Of a stretch of 64,000 bases of DNA, positions 1 through 7,876 are shown piece by piece. A program made the translations under genes and the position numbers. How positions within the stretch are numbered: the first letter of the stretch is position 1; the number at the start of each line of letters is the position of its first letter. Source of the DNA: Jeotgalibaca sp052266715 (GTDB lineage Bacteria; Bacillota; Bacilli; Lactobacillales; Aerococcaceae); NCBI GenBank assembly GCA_052266715.1, contig JBQPRB010000002.1, one strand, 5' to 3'. Below the pieces are notes generated by a model. The model had not been told where the DNA came from, ran no database searches, and saw only the letters and a list, made by a program, of their open reading frames with translations.

Positions 1-173
1 ACAAAAAAATGAAAATTCCTTTTTCGTCTTTTTACGAAATACCAACTAAGACAGCTATCGTCAATACTTTTCTTGCCATGCTGGAATTGGTAAAAGAGCG
101 AAAAATAATTTTTAGGCAAGAGCTAACTTATGGAGAAATTTTGTTGGAACGGATAGAAGGAGGTCAGCATTAA
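1..173 (+). CDS. scpA: Segregation and condensation protein A, 3' end only
   Basis: Only the last 56 codons are in the window. They read in frame from base 3 to a TAA at 171-173 and end in residues LLERIEGGQH. ScpA is the kleisin of the bacterial SMC condensin; its C-terminal winged helix binds the SMC head. I see a short helical segment with the ...KIIFRQELTYGEILLER... pattern usual for the end of ScpA. The stop overlaps the scpB start (TAATG), which implies translational coupling, and the scpB ribosome binding site (AAGGAGGT) lies inside this gene. Identity rests on this fragment plus the scpB neighbour. Confidence 0.85.
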   Translation, partial: KKMKIPFSSFYEIPTKTAIVNTFLAMLELVKERKIIFRQELTYGEILLERIEGGQH

Positions 174-757
174 TGGAGGAAAAAATTGGTTCTTTGGAGA
201 GTTTATTGTTTGTTGCGGGTGATGAAGGACTTACGCTTGAGGAAATGACTGCTTTGTTAGAAATTACTCCATTAGAGGCGCACAACTTGGTATCCTTGCT
301 AAAACAAGCCTATGAGCAAAATCAGGGCTCCGGACTAACAATAATTGAAACAAGAAATCGGTATCAGTTGGCCACCAAAAGGCAATATTCAGAATTGATC
401 AAGCAATATGCAGTTTCTCCATTTACCTCTCACTTATCACAAGCAGCTCTTGAAACGTTAGCAATCATAGCCTATAAACAACCGATTACGAGAATTGAAA
501 TCGATGAAATTCGTGGCGTCCAATCCTCAAGTATGTTACAAAGGCTAATATTGAGAGGGTTGGTTAAAGACCTCGGAAGGTCAGAAACGCCGGGAAGACC
601 AATAAATTACGGAACATCAGAATATTTCATGAACTATTTTGGCTTAAAAGATTTGGATGATTTACCTAATGCTGAAGGTTTATTTGAAATGGCTGAAGAT
701 GAATTTTTTGATTTATTTGATCAGGAAGATTTCCCCATAACAGAGGAAGAGGGTTAA
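173..757 (+). CDS. scpB: Segregation and condensation protein B
   Basis: ScpB (194 aa) dimerises and binds the ScpA kleisin in the Smc-ScpAB complex, which organises and segregates the chromosome. Two winged-helix regions are visible, about residues 1-75 and 90-165. The second contains the conserved ETLAIIAYKQPITR segment and the R-GRPINYGTSEYF motif. The C-terminus (about 168-194) is strongly acidic, as usual. The ATG at 173 overlaps the scpA stop and has a full AAGGAGGT upstream. It sits in the conserved scpA-scpB-rluB order of Firmicutes, and rluB begins 8 bases after its stop. Confidence 0.97.
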   Translation: MEEKIGSLESLLFVAGDEGLTLEEMTALLEITPLEAHNLVSLLKQAYEQNQGSGLTIIETRNRYQLATKRQYSELIKQYAVSPFTSHLSQAALETLAIIAYKQPITRIEIDEIRGVQSSSMLQRLILRGLVKDLGRSETPGRPINYGTSEYFMNYFGLKDLDDLPNAEGLFEMAEDEFFDLFDQEDFPITEEEG

Positions 758-765
758 AAGATATA

Positions 766-1497
766 ATGGAAAGACTACAAAAGGTAATCGCTCATGCAGG
801 AATCGCATCGCGTAGAAAAGCAGAAGAATTAATTACAGAAGGGCGCGTCACTGTAAATGGAAAACGCGTGACAGAATTAGGAATCAAAGTTTCAAATCGG
901 GATCAAGTAGAAGTGAATGGCTTGCCTATCTATCGTGAAGAGCCTGTCTATTATTTGTTTTATAAACCTAAAAATACACTCTCAGCTGTCTCAGACGATA
1001 AAGATCGGACCGTTGTAAATGATTATTTCAAAGGAATCAAAGAACGTATTTATCCGATTGGCAGATTGGATTATGATACAACAGGTCTCTTATTAATGAC
1101 GAATGATGGAGAATTCGCTAATATATTAATGCATCCGAAATACCACGTAGAGAAAACGTATGTAGCTAAAGTAAATGGCATCCCTACCAAAGAGCAGTTA
1201 TTGAAATTAGAGCGTGGTGTAGTGATAGATGGTAAAAAAACGTCTAAAGCAAAAGCGCGACTGATTTCACAAAACTTAAAAAATAAGACTGCAGTCGTTG
1301 AGCTTACAATTCACGAAGGCTGGAACCATCAAGTCAAGAAAATGTTTGCGGCAATTGACTGTCCCGTTACGAAATTAAAAAGAGAGCGGTTTGGCTTTTT
1401 ATCGCTGGATAATCTCCAACCAGGCATGTATCGACCTTTGAAAGCTTTCGAAGTCGAAAAAATGAAGAATCTGGCTAAACAACAGTCCCAGAAGTAA
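766..1497 (+). CDS. rluB: 23S rRNA pseudouridine synthase, RluB type
   Basis: RluB-type enzymes isomerise a uridine of 23S rRNA (U2605 in E. coli numbering). The 243-aa protein has an N-terminal S4 RNA-binding domain (about 1-60, with AGIASRRKAEELI) followed by the RsuA/RluB catalytic domain. The catalytic Asp is in GRLDYDTTG, near residue 102. Its place directly behind scpB is the standard Firmicutes location of rluB. This separates it from the second RsuA-family gene at 51890, which sits beside murJ. Substrate position is inferred from synteny. No promoter is visible in the 8-base gap, so it is probably co-transcribed with scpB. Confidence 0.93.
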   Translation: MERLQKVIAHAGIASRRKAEELITEGRVTVNGKRVTELGIKVSNRDQVEVNGLPIYREEPVYYLFYKPKNTLSAVSDDKDRTVVNDYFKGIKERIYPIGRLDYDTTGLLLMTNDGEFANILMHPKYHVEKTYVAKVNGIPTKEQLLKLERGVVIDGKKTSKAKARLISQNLKNKTAVVELTIHEGWNHQVKKMFAAIDCPVTKLKRERFGFLSLDNLQPGMYRPLKAFEVEKMKNLAKQQSQK

Positions 1498-1525
1498 TGT
1501 GTTGCTGTCAAGGAAGGTGATTGAT

Positions 1526-2230
1526 TTGGTGAACACAAAAGCAAAGATACTAGTAGTTGATGATGAAGAACGTATCAGAAAGTTGTTAAATTTATATTTG
1601 AACAAAGAGGGCTATGAAACGCAAGAAGTTTCCGATGGTATTAGCGCTTTGGATTTAATGAAGATACATGATTACGATTTGGTCTTGTTGGATATTATGT
1701 TACCAGGTATCGATGGCATCCAAATCATCAAGGAGATAAGAAAAATAAAAGAAACGCCCATTATCATGATTTCAGCCCGGGGAGAAGAAAATCATCGCGT
1801 GGAAGGGTTTCAGGCAGGGGCTGACGATTATATTGTTAAACCGTTTAGTCCAAGGGAAGTTATGTTACGCGTAGGTGCCCTATTAAAACGAACCAAAGTC
1901 AACAATCATGAGCCGGAAATAATCTCATATTCTGAGTTAGAAATATATCCAGAATCACGTTTAGTATTGGCTGCAGGTGAACCAATAACCCTGACACCGA
2001 AAGAATTTGAATTAATCCTCTATTTTGTGCGTAATCCTGAACGTGTTTTCACTCGGGAAATGCTGCTAAAGGAAGTTTGGCGTTATGATTATTTTGGTGA
2101 TTTACGAACGGTGGATACGCATGTTAAACGTCTAAGAGAGAAACTTCAAAAAAAATCATCCCAAGTGGCAAAAATGATTGTAACCGTCTGGGGGACGGGA
2201 TACAAATTTTCACCTATCCAAGGGGAGTAA
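1526..2230 (+). CDS. resD: ResD/SrrA-like OmpR-family response regulator
   Basis: DNA-binding response regulator of about 234 aa. The receiver domain shows the acidic pair D12-D13, the phospho-acceptor D56 in LLDIMLPG, and K105 in YIVKPFSPRE. A C-terminal OmpR-type winged helix follows, containing TPKEFELI and RTVDTHVKRLR. The KPFSPRE segment and position after scpB-rluB match ResD of Bacillus and SrrA of Staphylococcus, which control respiratory and low-oxygen genes. I place the start at TTG 1526 because AAGGTG ends at 1519 with good spacing. GTG 1529 is the alternative; GTG 1499 would lack a ribosome site. It is partnered with the kinase gene 37 bases downstream. The regulon is not visible here. 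Confidence 0.88.
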   Translation: MVNTKAKILVVDDEERIRKLLNLYLNKEGYETQEVSDGISALDLMKIHDYDLVLLDIMLPGIDGIQIIKEIRKIKETPIIMISARGEENHRVEGFQAGADDYIVKPFSPREVMLRVGALLKRTKVNNHEPEIISYSELEIYPESRLVLAAGEPITLTPKEFELILYFVRNPERVFTREMLLKEVWRYDYFGDLRTVDTHVKRLREKLQKKSSQVAKMIVTVWGTGYKFSPIQGE

Positions 2231-2267
2231 GAAACTTTGGTTCTTGTCTGATTGAATGAGGAGAAAA

Positions 2268-4007
2268 ATGAAAAGAAAAAACCTTATCTTGAGAAGTGCT
2301 TTTATTCTAATGGTCGTTACCCTGGTGATTGTCAATGTTTTTAATCAGTTAGAGCGTCAGAATTATCAAAGCACAATAAAATTAGATTACATGGATTCTG
2401 TGCGGTACTCATTAACCCAGGTTGAAAAAAACTTGAACGTTGCTCCTGATGTCAGTGTTATTTTAGTTGAAGCAAACCAATCCCAAGAATTGAATCAAGA
2501 GTTAACTTCTACGGATTTATCGAAGTTAATACAAACAGATTTCTTACGTTCCTCTGATGGCTTGGAATTTATGAGAAATCCTCAAGTAGAGCCGCTTTAT
2601 TTTTCTTATCAAAACGAAAAAAATGTCCCTTATTCATTTTTCGCGATAGCAAAGAAAACCGATGCAGGAACGCTACTTGTGTCCAAGGACGCCAGTATAT
2701 TTGAAGTGTATGTACACAATAAGGAAATGTTGGATTTTGGTCTAGTATTTTCTTTGTTTACAATTGTTTTTGTCCTCTTGTTTTTCCTTGATAAAAGGAT
2801 TTTTACACGTATTTTGGAAATGACAGAACTCGCTTATGAGTATTCAGAGAATAAGTTCAGTAACAGCATAGAAATAAAGTCCAATGATCAAATTGACAAT
2901 TTAGCTATTGCCATCAATAAAATAGGTAAAACATTGGAAGCAAGTAACTTAATTAATACGCAGGAAAGAAAGCTCTTGGAACATGTCTATGATTTTATGG
3001 AAACAGGAGTCATTTATGTAGAAGAAGATTTCACAATCCATGAATTAAATACACTTGGACAACGTTTTTTTACTTCTTTTATCAAAAATGATGAAGGAAG
3101 GTATGGAATTGAACAATTTTATGAAGATTTGATTATGGAAACGTGTCATTCTAAAGAAATGAAACAAGTGGAGATTCAACAAAATCAAATGATTTTTGAT
3201 ATACGCTTTATTCTGGTTGAGCTGAATGAATCAGCTGATACGCATGGTATTTTGCTCTTGGTAAAAGATATTACGACTGATAAGCAACTGATGTCAATCA
3301 GGGAAGATTTGATCACGAATGTTTCCCATGATTTGCGGACACCGTTGGCTACAATTCAGGGTTATAGTGAAGCCATAAAAGATGACATTGCTGAAACTTT
3401 GGAAGAAAAAAATGAAATGGCCAAAATTATTCATGAAGAAGCGACACAAATGAGCAATATGATTTCAAGTCTACTAGCCTTATCCCGGATTAAAGCGGGT
3501 TATTCAAAACTGTCCAAAGAACTCGTCTATCTACCTGAATTTTTTCAAAAGGTGTTAAATCGTTTTTATGAAAGCCTCCAGCGCGAGGAAATCACGTGTG
3601 ATTTAGTAATTGAAGAAGGCATTGGTTATTACCAAATGGATGAAGATAAGATGCACCATGCTATTTACAATCTAATCGACAACGCCATCCGCTATTCAGC
3701 CGAAAAGGGCACACGTCGAAAACGGTATATTCATATCGAAGTACGCTTGGATGAATTAGTTGATGATTTGCTGTTCATCATTTCAGATAATGGCATTGGA
3801 ATTAGCCAGGAAAGTATTCCATTCATTTTTGAACGATTCTATAAAGATGACAAAGCGAGAACTTCACCAAAAAATAATGGATCCGGGATTGGACTTTCGC
3901 TCGTTCAGACTGTCGTGAAAGAACACGGTGGAAAAATTGAAGTGGAAAGTAAATTAAATCAAGGAACATCATTTATGATACGTTTGCCCTTATTGGAAGA
4001 TGTTTGA
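2268..4007 (+). CDS. resE: ResE/SrrB-like sensor histidine kinase
   Basis: Membrane sensor kinase of about 579 aa, paired with the preceding regulator. Visible parts: membrane segment about 6-24, an extracytoplasmic loop of roughly 130 residues, a second membrane segment about 157-175, a HAMP region, a PAS-like region (about 240-330), then HisKA with the phospho-accepting His in NVSHDLRTPL (about residue 354). The ATPase core follows: N box DNAIRY, G1 DNGIG, F box FERFYK, and G2 GSGIGLSLV. Start chosen at ATG 2268 because GAGGAG lies just upstream; ATG 2256 would overlap that site. The sensed signal cannot be read from the sequence; ResE/SrrB respond to respiratory state. Confidence 0.9.
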   Translation: MKRKNLILRSAFILMVVTLVIVNVFNQLERQNYQSTIKLDYMDSVRYSLTQVEKNLNVAPDVSVILVEANQSQELNQELTSTDLSKLIQTDFLRSSDGLEFMRNPQVEPLYFSYQNEKNVPYSFFAIAKKTDAGTLLVSKDASIFEVYVHNKEMLDFGLVFSLFTIVFVLLFFLDKRIFTRILEMTELAYEYSENKFSNSIEIKSNDQIDNLAIAINKIGKTLEASNLINTQERKLLEHVYDFMETGVIYVEEDFTIHELNTLGQRFFTSFIKNDEGRYGIEQFYEDLIMETCHSKEMKQVEIQQNQMIFDIRFILVELNESADTHGILLLVKDITTDKQLMSIREDLITNVSHDLRTPLATIQGYSEAIKDDIAETLEEKNEMAKIIHEEATQMSNMISSLLALSRIKAGYSKLSKELVYLPEFFQKVLNRFYESLQREEITCDLVIEEGIGYYQMDEDKMHHAIYNLIDNAIRYSAEKGTRRKRYIHIEVRLDELVDDLLFIISDNGIGISQESIPFIFERFYKDDKARTSPKNNGSGIGLSLVQTVVKEHGGKIEVESKLNQGTSFMIRLPLLEDV

Positions 4008-4037
4008 AAATAAATATCTAGAATTCGAATTAAATGG

Positions 4038-4066
4038 TTGACTATCATATAATGATAAGCTATAGT
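4038..4066 (+). promoter_or_regulatory. Sigma-A promoter of ribU
   Basis: TTGACT at 4038-4043, a 17-base spacer, and TATAGT at 4061-4066. Transcription would start near 4073, giving a leader that begins just before the FMN riboswitch. Confidence 0.85.
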
Positions 4067-4094
4067 AGTAATTGTAAATAAATAATATATCGAA

Positions 4095-4222
4095 ACGTCT
4101 TCAGGGCAGGGTGTAATTCCCGACCGGTGGTAAAGTCCACGACCTCATTTTTACTAAAATTAAAATGAGCTGAACTGGTGAAATTCCAGTACCGACAGTA
4201 AAGTCTGGATGGAAGAAGATTA
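4095..4222 (+). promoter_or_regulatory. FMN riboswitch (RFN element)
   Basis: The conserved RFN blocks are all present in order: TTCAGGGCAGGGTG, ATTCCCGACCGGTGGT, AGTCCACGA, GAACTGGTGAAATTCCAGTACCGACAGT and AGTCTGGATGGAAGAAG (longer blocks abbreviated in meaning, positions 4099-4220). The family folds into a six-helix FMN aptamer. Placed ahead of a strong hairpin with a T run, it should act by transcription termination: FMN bound, terminator formed, ribU off. The P3-type arm here is a short AT-rich hairpin (CTCATTTT/AAAATGAG region). Confidence 0.96.
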
Positions 4223-4250
4223 GGTTTCTTTGGTATGTATATAATCCAAT

Positions 4251-4305
4251 GAACCCATTTCTCCCAGTTTCTTTTTTGAGGACACAGGAGAAATGGGTTC
4301 TTTTT
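4251..4305 (+). terminator. Riboswitch-controlled terminator
   Basis: GAACCCATTTCTCC (4251-4264) pairs with GGAGAAATGGGTTC (4287-4300), followed by TTTTT. It sits between the FMN aptamer and ribU and is the expression platform. Confidence 0.92.
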
Positions 4306-4354
4306 CATATCATTGAAATACTTCTCTGAGATGGTTTCAACAGGAGGATTTCAT

Positions 4355-4930
4355 ATGTTAAAAGGAAAGACACATCGTTTGGTAGGTATTTCGTTATTCG
4401 GGGCATTGGCATTTGTATTAATGTTCTTTGCATTTCCCGTATTGCCAGCATTTTCATATTTGAAAATAGATTTTAGCGATTTATCGATTTTGGTTTCATT
4501 TATTTTGTATGGTCCAGTTGGAGGAAGTGTTTCGGCTCTTATTCGGTCCGTTCTGCATTATATTCAAACTGGTGGAGATATGGGCTATCCAATAGGAGAT
4601 TTTGCAAGTTTTCTGGCTACACTTTCTTATTGTTTTCCTATTTATTATTTTGGGAGAAGAGCAAAGTCCAGAAATGGCTTCATATTAGCTTTGATAGCAG
4701 GGACACTCTCTTTGACAGTGATTATGACGCTGGCTAATTGGGTAATTATTACGCCTCTGTACTTAAACATATTAAACTTTAGCGTTGGAAACTTACGTGA
4801 TTACATCGTGGCAGGTGTGGCACCATTCAATATCATCAAGGGAGTTATCGTTAGTGTCGCTTTCATGATAGTAATGCCGAAGCTAAGACCTTGGTTAGAA
4901 AAACAACATAAATTAATGGTTATTAAATAA
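4355..4930 (+). CDS. ribU: Riboflavin ECF transporter S component
   Basis: RibU is the substrate-binding membrane subunit of an ECF-type riboflavin importer; it works with the shared EcfA/A'/T module, which is not in this window. The 191-aa product is hydrophobic with about six membrane segments. It carries the family features LVGISLFGALAFVLMFF near the start, KIDFSDLSILVSF and FAPFNIIKG-like VAPFNIIKG near the end. I start at ATG 4355 because AGGAGG (4342-4347) is directly upstream. An upstream in-frame ATG at 4313 lies in the tail of the riboswitch terminator. FMN control in front of it, and ribF further along, fit a flavin-scavenging role. Confidence 0.95.
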   Translation: MLKGKTHRLVGISLFGALAFVLMFFAFPVLPAFSYLKIDFSDLSILVSFILYGPVGGSVSALIRSVLHYIQTGGDMGYPIGDFASFLATLSYCFPIYYFGRRAKSRNGFILALIAGTLSLTVIMTLANWVIITPLYLNILNFSVGNLRDYIVAGVAPFNIIKGVIVSVAFMIVMPKLRPWLEKQHKLMVIK

Positions 4931-4966
4931 CAAAAAAGAAGCTGGATAATCAGCTTCTTTTTTGTT
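4929..4966. terminator. Bidirectional terminator between ribU and fer
   Basis: AACAAAAAAGAAGCTG (4929-4944) pairs with CAGCTTCTTTTTTGTT (4951-4966). A and T runs on both sides allow it to end ribU on the plus strand and the convergent ferredoxin transcript on the minus strand. Confidence 0.9.
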
Positions 4967-5050
4967 ATTTATTGGTATTTCGTATGTGATAGATGAAATA
5001 AATTATTTAAATTGAAATCGACATTTTTTGCATATATATATGTATAGAGC

Positions 5051-5275
5051 TTATTCGAAGGGACTGTTTGAACGGAGAATAGCTCCTGTGGGGCAATTCG
5101 TATAAGCTTTTTTAAATACTTCAAAATCTCCTTCTGATATCGGCGTTGTACCAGCATTATTATCTTTTACCGTATAAGCAATGCCATTCTCATCGTACAC
5201 ATAAAGATTTGGGGCAATTAGTTGGCATAATCCACACGCTATACAAGATTCACGATCTATTTTGGTATAATGCAT
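5051..5275 (-). CDS. fer: 4Fe-4S ferredoxin
   Basis: Small electron carrier of 74 aa with a single cluster-binding set: C11, C14 and C17 (CIACGLC), and C61 followed by Pro (NCPTGA). This single [4Fe-4S] layout and the acidic composition match the Bacillus Fer family. The ATG at 5275 is preceded on the minus strand by a weak AAAGATGTG; a GTG at 5284 would add three residues. It is transcribed away from ypbB, as in Bacillus. The intergenic gap is only about 43 bases, and the likely ypbB promoter overlaps the fer start codon. Confidence 0.93.
   Translation of the reverse strand: MHYTKIDRESCIACGLCQLIAPNLYVYDENGIAYTVKDNNAGTTPISEGDFEVFKKAYTNCPTGAILRSNSPFE
5263..5271 (+). promoter_or_regulatory. 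Candidate extended -10 promoter for ypbB-recQ
   Basis: TGGTATAAT at 5263-5271 is a perfect extended -10. No good -35 is seen. Transcription would start near 5278, inside the 5' end of the divergent fer gene. Confidence 0.45.
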
Positions 5276-5318
5276 AAAGAACACATCTTTCTATTATTAT
5301 TTAACTGAGGTGTTGGAA

Positions 5319-6371
5319 TTGGAACTGACATATTTAGATTATCTTTTTTTGGATTTATTTTCAACTGAAGAAGCGCGCAAGGTGAATTCTCTTTTTCACA
5401 TTTTAACAGGCAAGAGAACAGTTTCAGTCCTGATGCAGGCGATGCGAATGGACTTAGAAGCCTATTTTTCTTTATTCCCCAAGCTACAACCAACAATTTT
5501 TGAAGAAAAAATCAATCAATTTATTCGTTCGGACTTACTAACATTTGAACTGTTCTTGACAGAAGAGGGAAAGGCTGCAAAAGATAATTATTTCGATTCA
5601 CATACTCGTCCAACAAAGAATCGTATTAAATATCATGCTGTTTTAGCGCCTTTTAAAGCGCGTAGTTTATTTTTAACCCAAGTTTTATCTGAACGGATAC
5701 ATAACAATAAAAATTATTTACCACTTCAACCACGGCTATCCGAACAATGGTGGCTAAAAAAATATCTGAAGGAACATAATTTGAATACCAATGAGAATTG
5801 TCAAAAACTAGGTCAAGAATGGATGGATTTAATTGTTAACGCAAAGATATCAAAACCAGAAATGTTCGTGGAACAGTTTGAAGGTTATCATAAAACAAAG
5901 CTAACCAATAATCAAATAGGTAGTAAATATAACCTTGATGAAACGGAAGTATACGTACAATTACAACAAGATTGGATTCAGTTGATTGAGACAATTGAAA
6001 TGAGTAATTCAGGCTATCCCTTACTGGCCTCGCTGCTGAAGGAATTAACACGAGATGGCGGCCTATGCTCTGAAAGCGCTAAGGAAACCTATCAATTATG
6101 GAAAGCAGGATTTGCGATTGAGCAAATCGCAGAAAAAAGATTTTTGAAACGAAGTACTATCAACGATCACCTGACTGAAATGGCAATTCTCTACGAGGCG
6201 TTTCCCTTTGAAAGGTTCCTCGACGCCTCGCAAATTGATTATGTCAATAACCAAGTGACCGCAGGAAAAGCAATTGATTATAATGATGTGCAAGAAAAAT
6301 TTCCGGGGATACCTTTTTTTCAAAGTCGTCTCATGCAAGTGAAAGGAGAAACGTCTCATGAAAGAAAATGA
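5319..6371 (+). CDS. ypbB: YpbB-like helix-turn-helix protein
   Basis: Protein of about 350 aa with the organisation of Bacillus YpbB. It has an all-helical N-terminal part of unknown function and a C-terminal helix-turn-helix around residues 255-300, visible in FAIEQIAEKRFLKRSTINDH. Similar HTH domains occur fused to or beside RecQ helicases. Function is not established. Start set at TTG 5319, with GAGGTG at 5307-5312; GTG 5310 and TTG 5313 overlap that site. The 3' end overlaps the recQ start by 14 bases, so the two are coupled. That adjacency suggests a role with RecQ in DNA repair, which is inference. Confidence 0.85.
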   Translation: MELTYLDYLFLDLFSTEEARKVNSLFHILTGKRTVSVLMQAMRMDLEAYFSLFPKLQPTIFEEKINQFIRSDLLTFELFLTEEGKAAKDNYFDSHTRPTKNRIKYHAVLAPFKARSLFLTQVLSERIHNNKNYLPLQPRLSEQWWLKKYLKEHNLNTNENCQKLGQEWMDLIVNAKISKPEMFVEQFEGYHKTKLTNNQIGSKYNLDETEVYVQLQQDWIQLIETIEMSNSGYPLLASLLKELTRDGGLCSESAKETYQLWKAGFAIEQIAEKRFLKRSTINDHLTEMAILYEAFPFERFLDASQIDYVNNQVTAGKAIDYNDVQEKFPGIPFFQSRLMQVKGETSHERK

Positions 6372-7809
6372 GTATCTTTTGAATCAATTAAAAAAATGGT
6401 TTGCTTATGATGCATTCCGACCTGGTCAAATGGAATCAATTCAAAGTATTTTGAATGGCCAACACACTTTATCGGTTTTACCAACCGGAACAGGGAAATC
6501 ACTTATTTATCAGTACTGTGGTTATTCCATAGAAGGTTTGGTTATTATTGTTTCACCACTGCTCTCGTTAATGGACAATCAAGTCATGCAATTGAATCAA
6601 GCCGGTGAAAAAAGAGCGGCTGCTTTAAACAGCATGCTTTCACAGACCGAAAGGCGCCTAGTAGAAAGTAGAATCGATACCTACAAATTTCTTTTTGTTT
6701 CACCTGAAATGCTACAATCAAAATGGTTGTTGCAAAAATTCATGAATATGAAAATTGCTTTATTTGTAGTGGATGAAGCCCATTGTATTTCACAGTGGGG
6801 GTTAGATTTTAGGCCCGATTACCTCTTTCTGGGTGAAGTACGAAATAAGCTTGGTAACCCATTGACTCTCGCCTTGACAGCGACTGCTCCAGAAATGGTA
6901 AGGAATGAAATACTCAAAGCGCTACATCTAGAAAGTGAAAATACGGACATCCACCTTTCAAGTCCAAATAGAGATAATATCTATTACCAAATATTGGAAG
7001 TCAACAGACAAGAAAAAGATGATAAATTACTCGAAATGATGTCCGAGTACGTACCTCCTGGTGTGATTTACTTCAGCAGTAAACCACGTGCTGAAGAAGT
7101 GTGTCAATTGTTAAAACAAAGAACGCATTTACGAATTGATACTTATCATGCAGATCGTACTACAGAGGATCGCCAGATTGTTCAGAGACAATTTTTAAAT
7201 GGCGAATTAGATGTTATCTGTGCCACATCAGCATTTGGCATGGGGATTAATAAAGAAAATATCCGCTTTGTTATTCACTACCACATGCCCAATTCAGTAG
7301 AAGAGTACTTACAGGAAATAGGTCGAGCAGGAAGAGACGGAAAGCAGAGTATTGCCACTTTACTTTACTCGAAATCAGACGCTATTTTTAAATATAAAAT
7401 TATTCGAGAAACCAAACTAACGGAACAATTTCTAAAAGCTAAATCCAACAATGAAGAAATCCTGAAAATGGGGTTATCGGATTCAGATTTAGCAATGGTA
7501 AAAATCATCGCTTTTCATAAGCTAAGGTCCAATGAGGCAATGCAGCTCGTTGAAAACAGAATTCAAGATAGGGTAGCAAAGTTTACAGCAATGGGTCATT
7601 TAATAACCACTCCAGAGTGTAAACGTGATACAATTTCAAATTATTTTAAACAAACTGAAAATGAGAAGCCGGAATGGTGTTGTTCAGTCTGCCAAAAAGA
7701 CGCGGCTGTCTTGCTAAATGAAATGGAAGCATCAAAAGTAATACAGGGACCGGAACGAGAAAATATGAATAATTGGAAAGAAATTATAAAAGGGCTTTTT
7801 CTTTTTTGA
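6358..7809 (+). CDS. recQ: ATP-dependent DNA helicase RecQ, short (RecS-type)
   Basis: Superfamily 2 3'-5' DNA helicase, 483 aa. Motifs: Q-motif region RPGQMESI, Walker A PTGTGKS (42-48), DEAH (139-142) followed by CISQWG, and motif VI QEIGRAGRDG (319-328). A zinc-binding remnant near the end uses C421, C442 and C445. There is no winged-helix plus HRDC tail, so it is the short RecS form of Bacillus rather than full RecQ (about 600 aa). ATG 6358 follows AAAGGAG and overlaps ypbB. The stop codon lies in the loop of the downstream terminator. Confidence 0.95.
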   Translation: MKENEYLLNQLKKWFAYDAFRPGQMESIQSILNGQHTLSVLPTGTGKSLIYQYCGYSIEGLVIIVSPLLSLMDNQVMQLNQAGEKRAAALNSMLSQTERRLVESRIDTYKFLFVSPEMLQSKWLLQKFMNMKIALFVVDEAHCISQWGLDFRPDYLFLGEVRNKLGNPLTLALTATAPEMVRNEILKALHLESENTDIHLSSPNRDNIYYQILEVNRQEKDDKLLEMMSEYVPPGVIYFSSKPRAEEVCQLLKQRTHLRIDTYHADRTTEDRQIVQRQFLNGELDVICATSAFGMGINKENIRFVIHYHMPNSVEEYLQEIGRAGRDGKQSIATLLYSKSDAIFKYKIIRETKLTEQFLKAKSNNEEILKMGLSDSDLAMVKIIAFHKLRSNEAMQLVENRIQDRVAKFTAMGHLITTPECKRDTISNYFKQTENEKPEWCCSVCQKDAAVLLNEMEASKVIQGPERENMNNWKEIIKGLFLF

Positions 7810-7822
7810 AAAGTCCTTTTTT
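7788..7822 (+). terminator. Terminator overlapping the end of recQ
   Basis: AAAAGGGCTTTT (7788-7799) pairs with AAAAGTCCTTTT (7809-7820) with one G-U pair, ending in Ts. The recQ TGA at 7807-7809 lies at the loop edge. Confidence 0.82.
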
Positions 7823-7876
7823 CGCAAAGAAAATATGCTACAATAAATGCGATGAATCTTTAGGAGGAAAAGTTAG

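Noticed and set aside
4060..4308. Minus-strand frame of 82 codons over the FMN riboswitch
   Set aside because: The region is fully explained by the aptamer and terminator on the plus strand.
5836..6051. Minus-strand open frames inside ypbB and most other genes
   Set aside because: They are shadows of well-identified genes, without ribosome sites or recognisable protein features.
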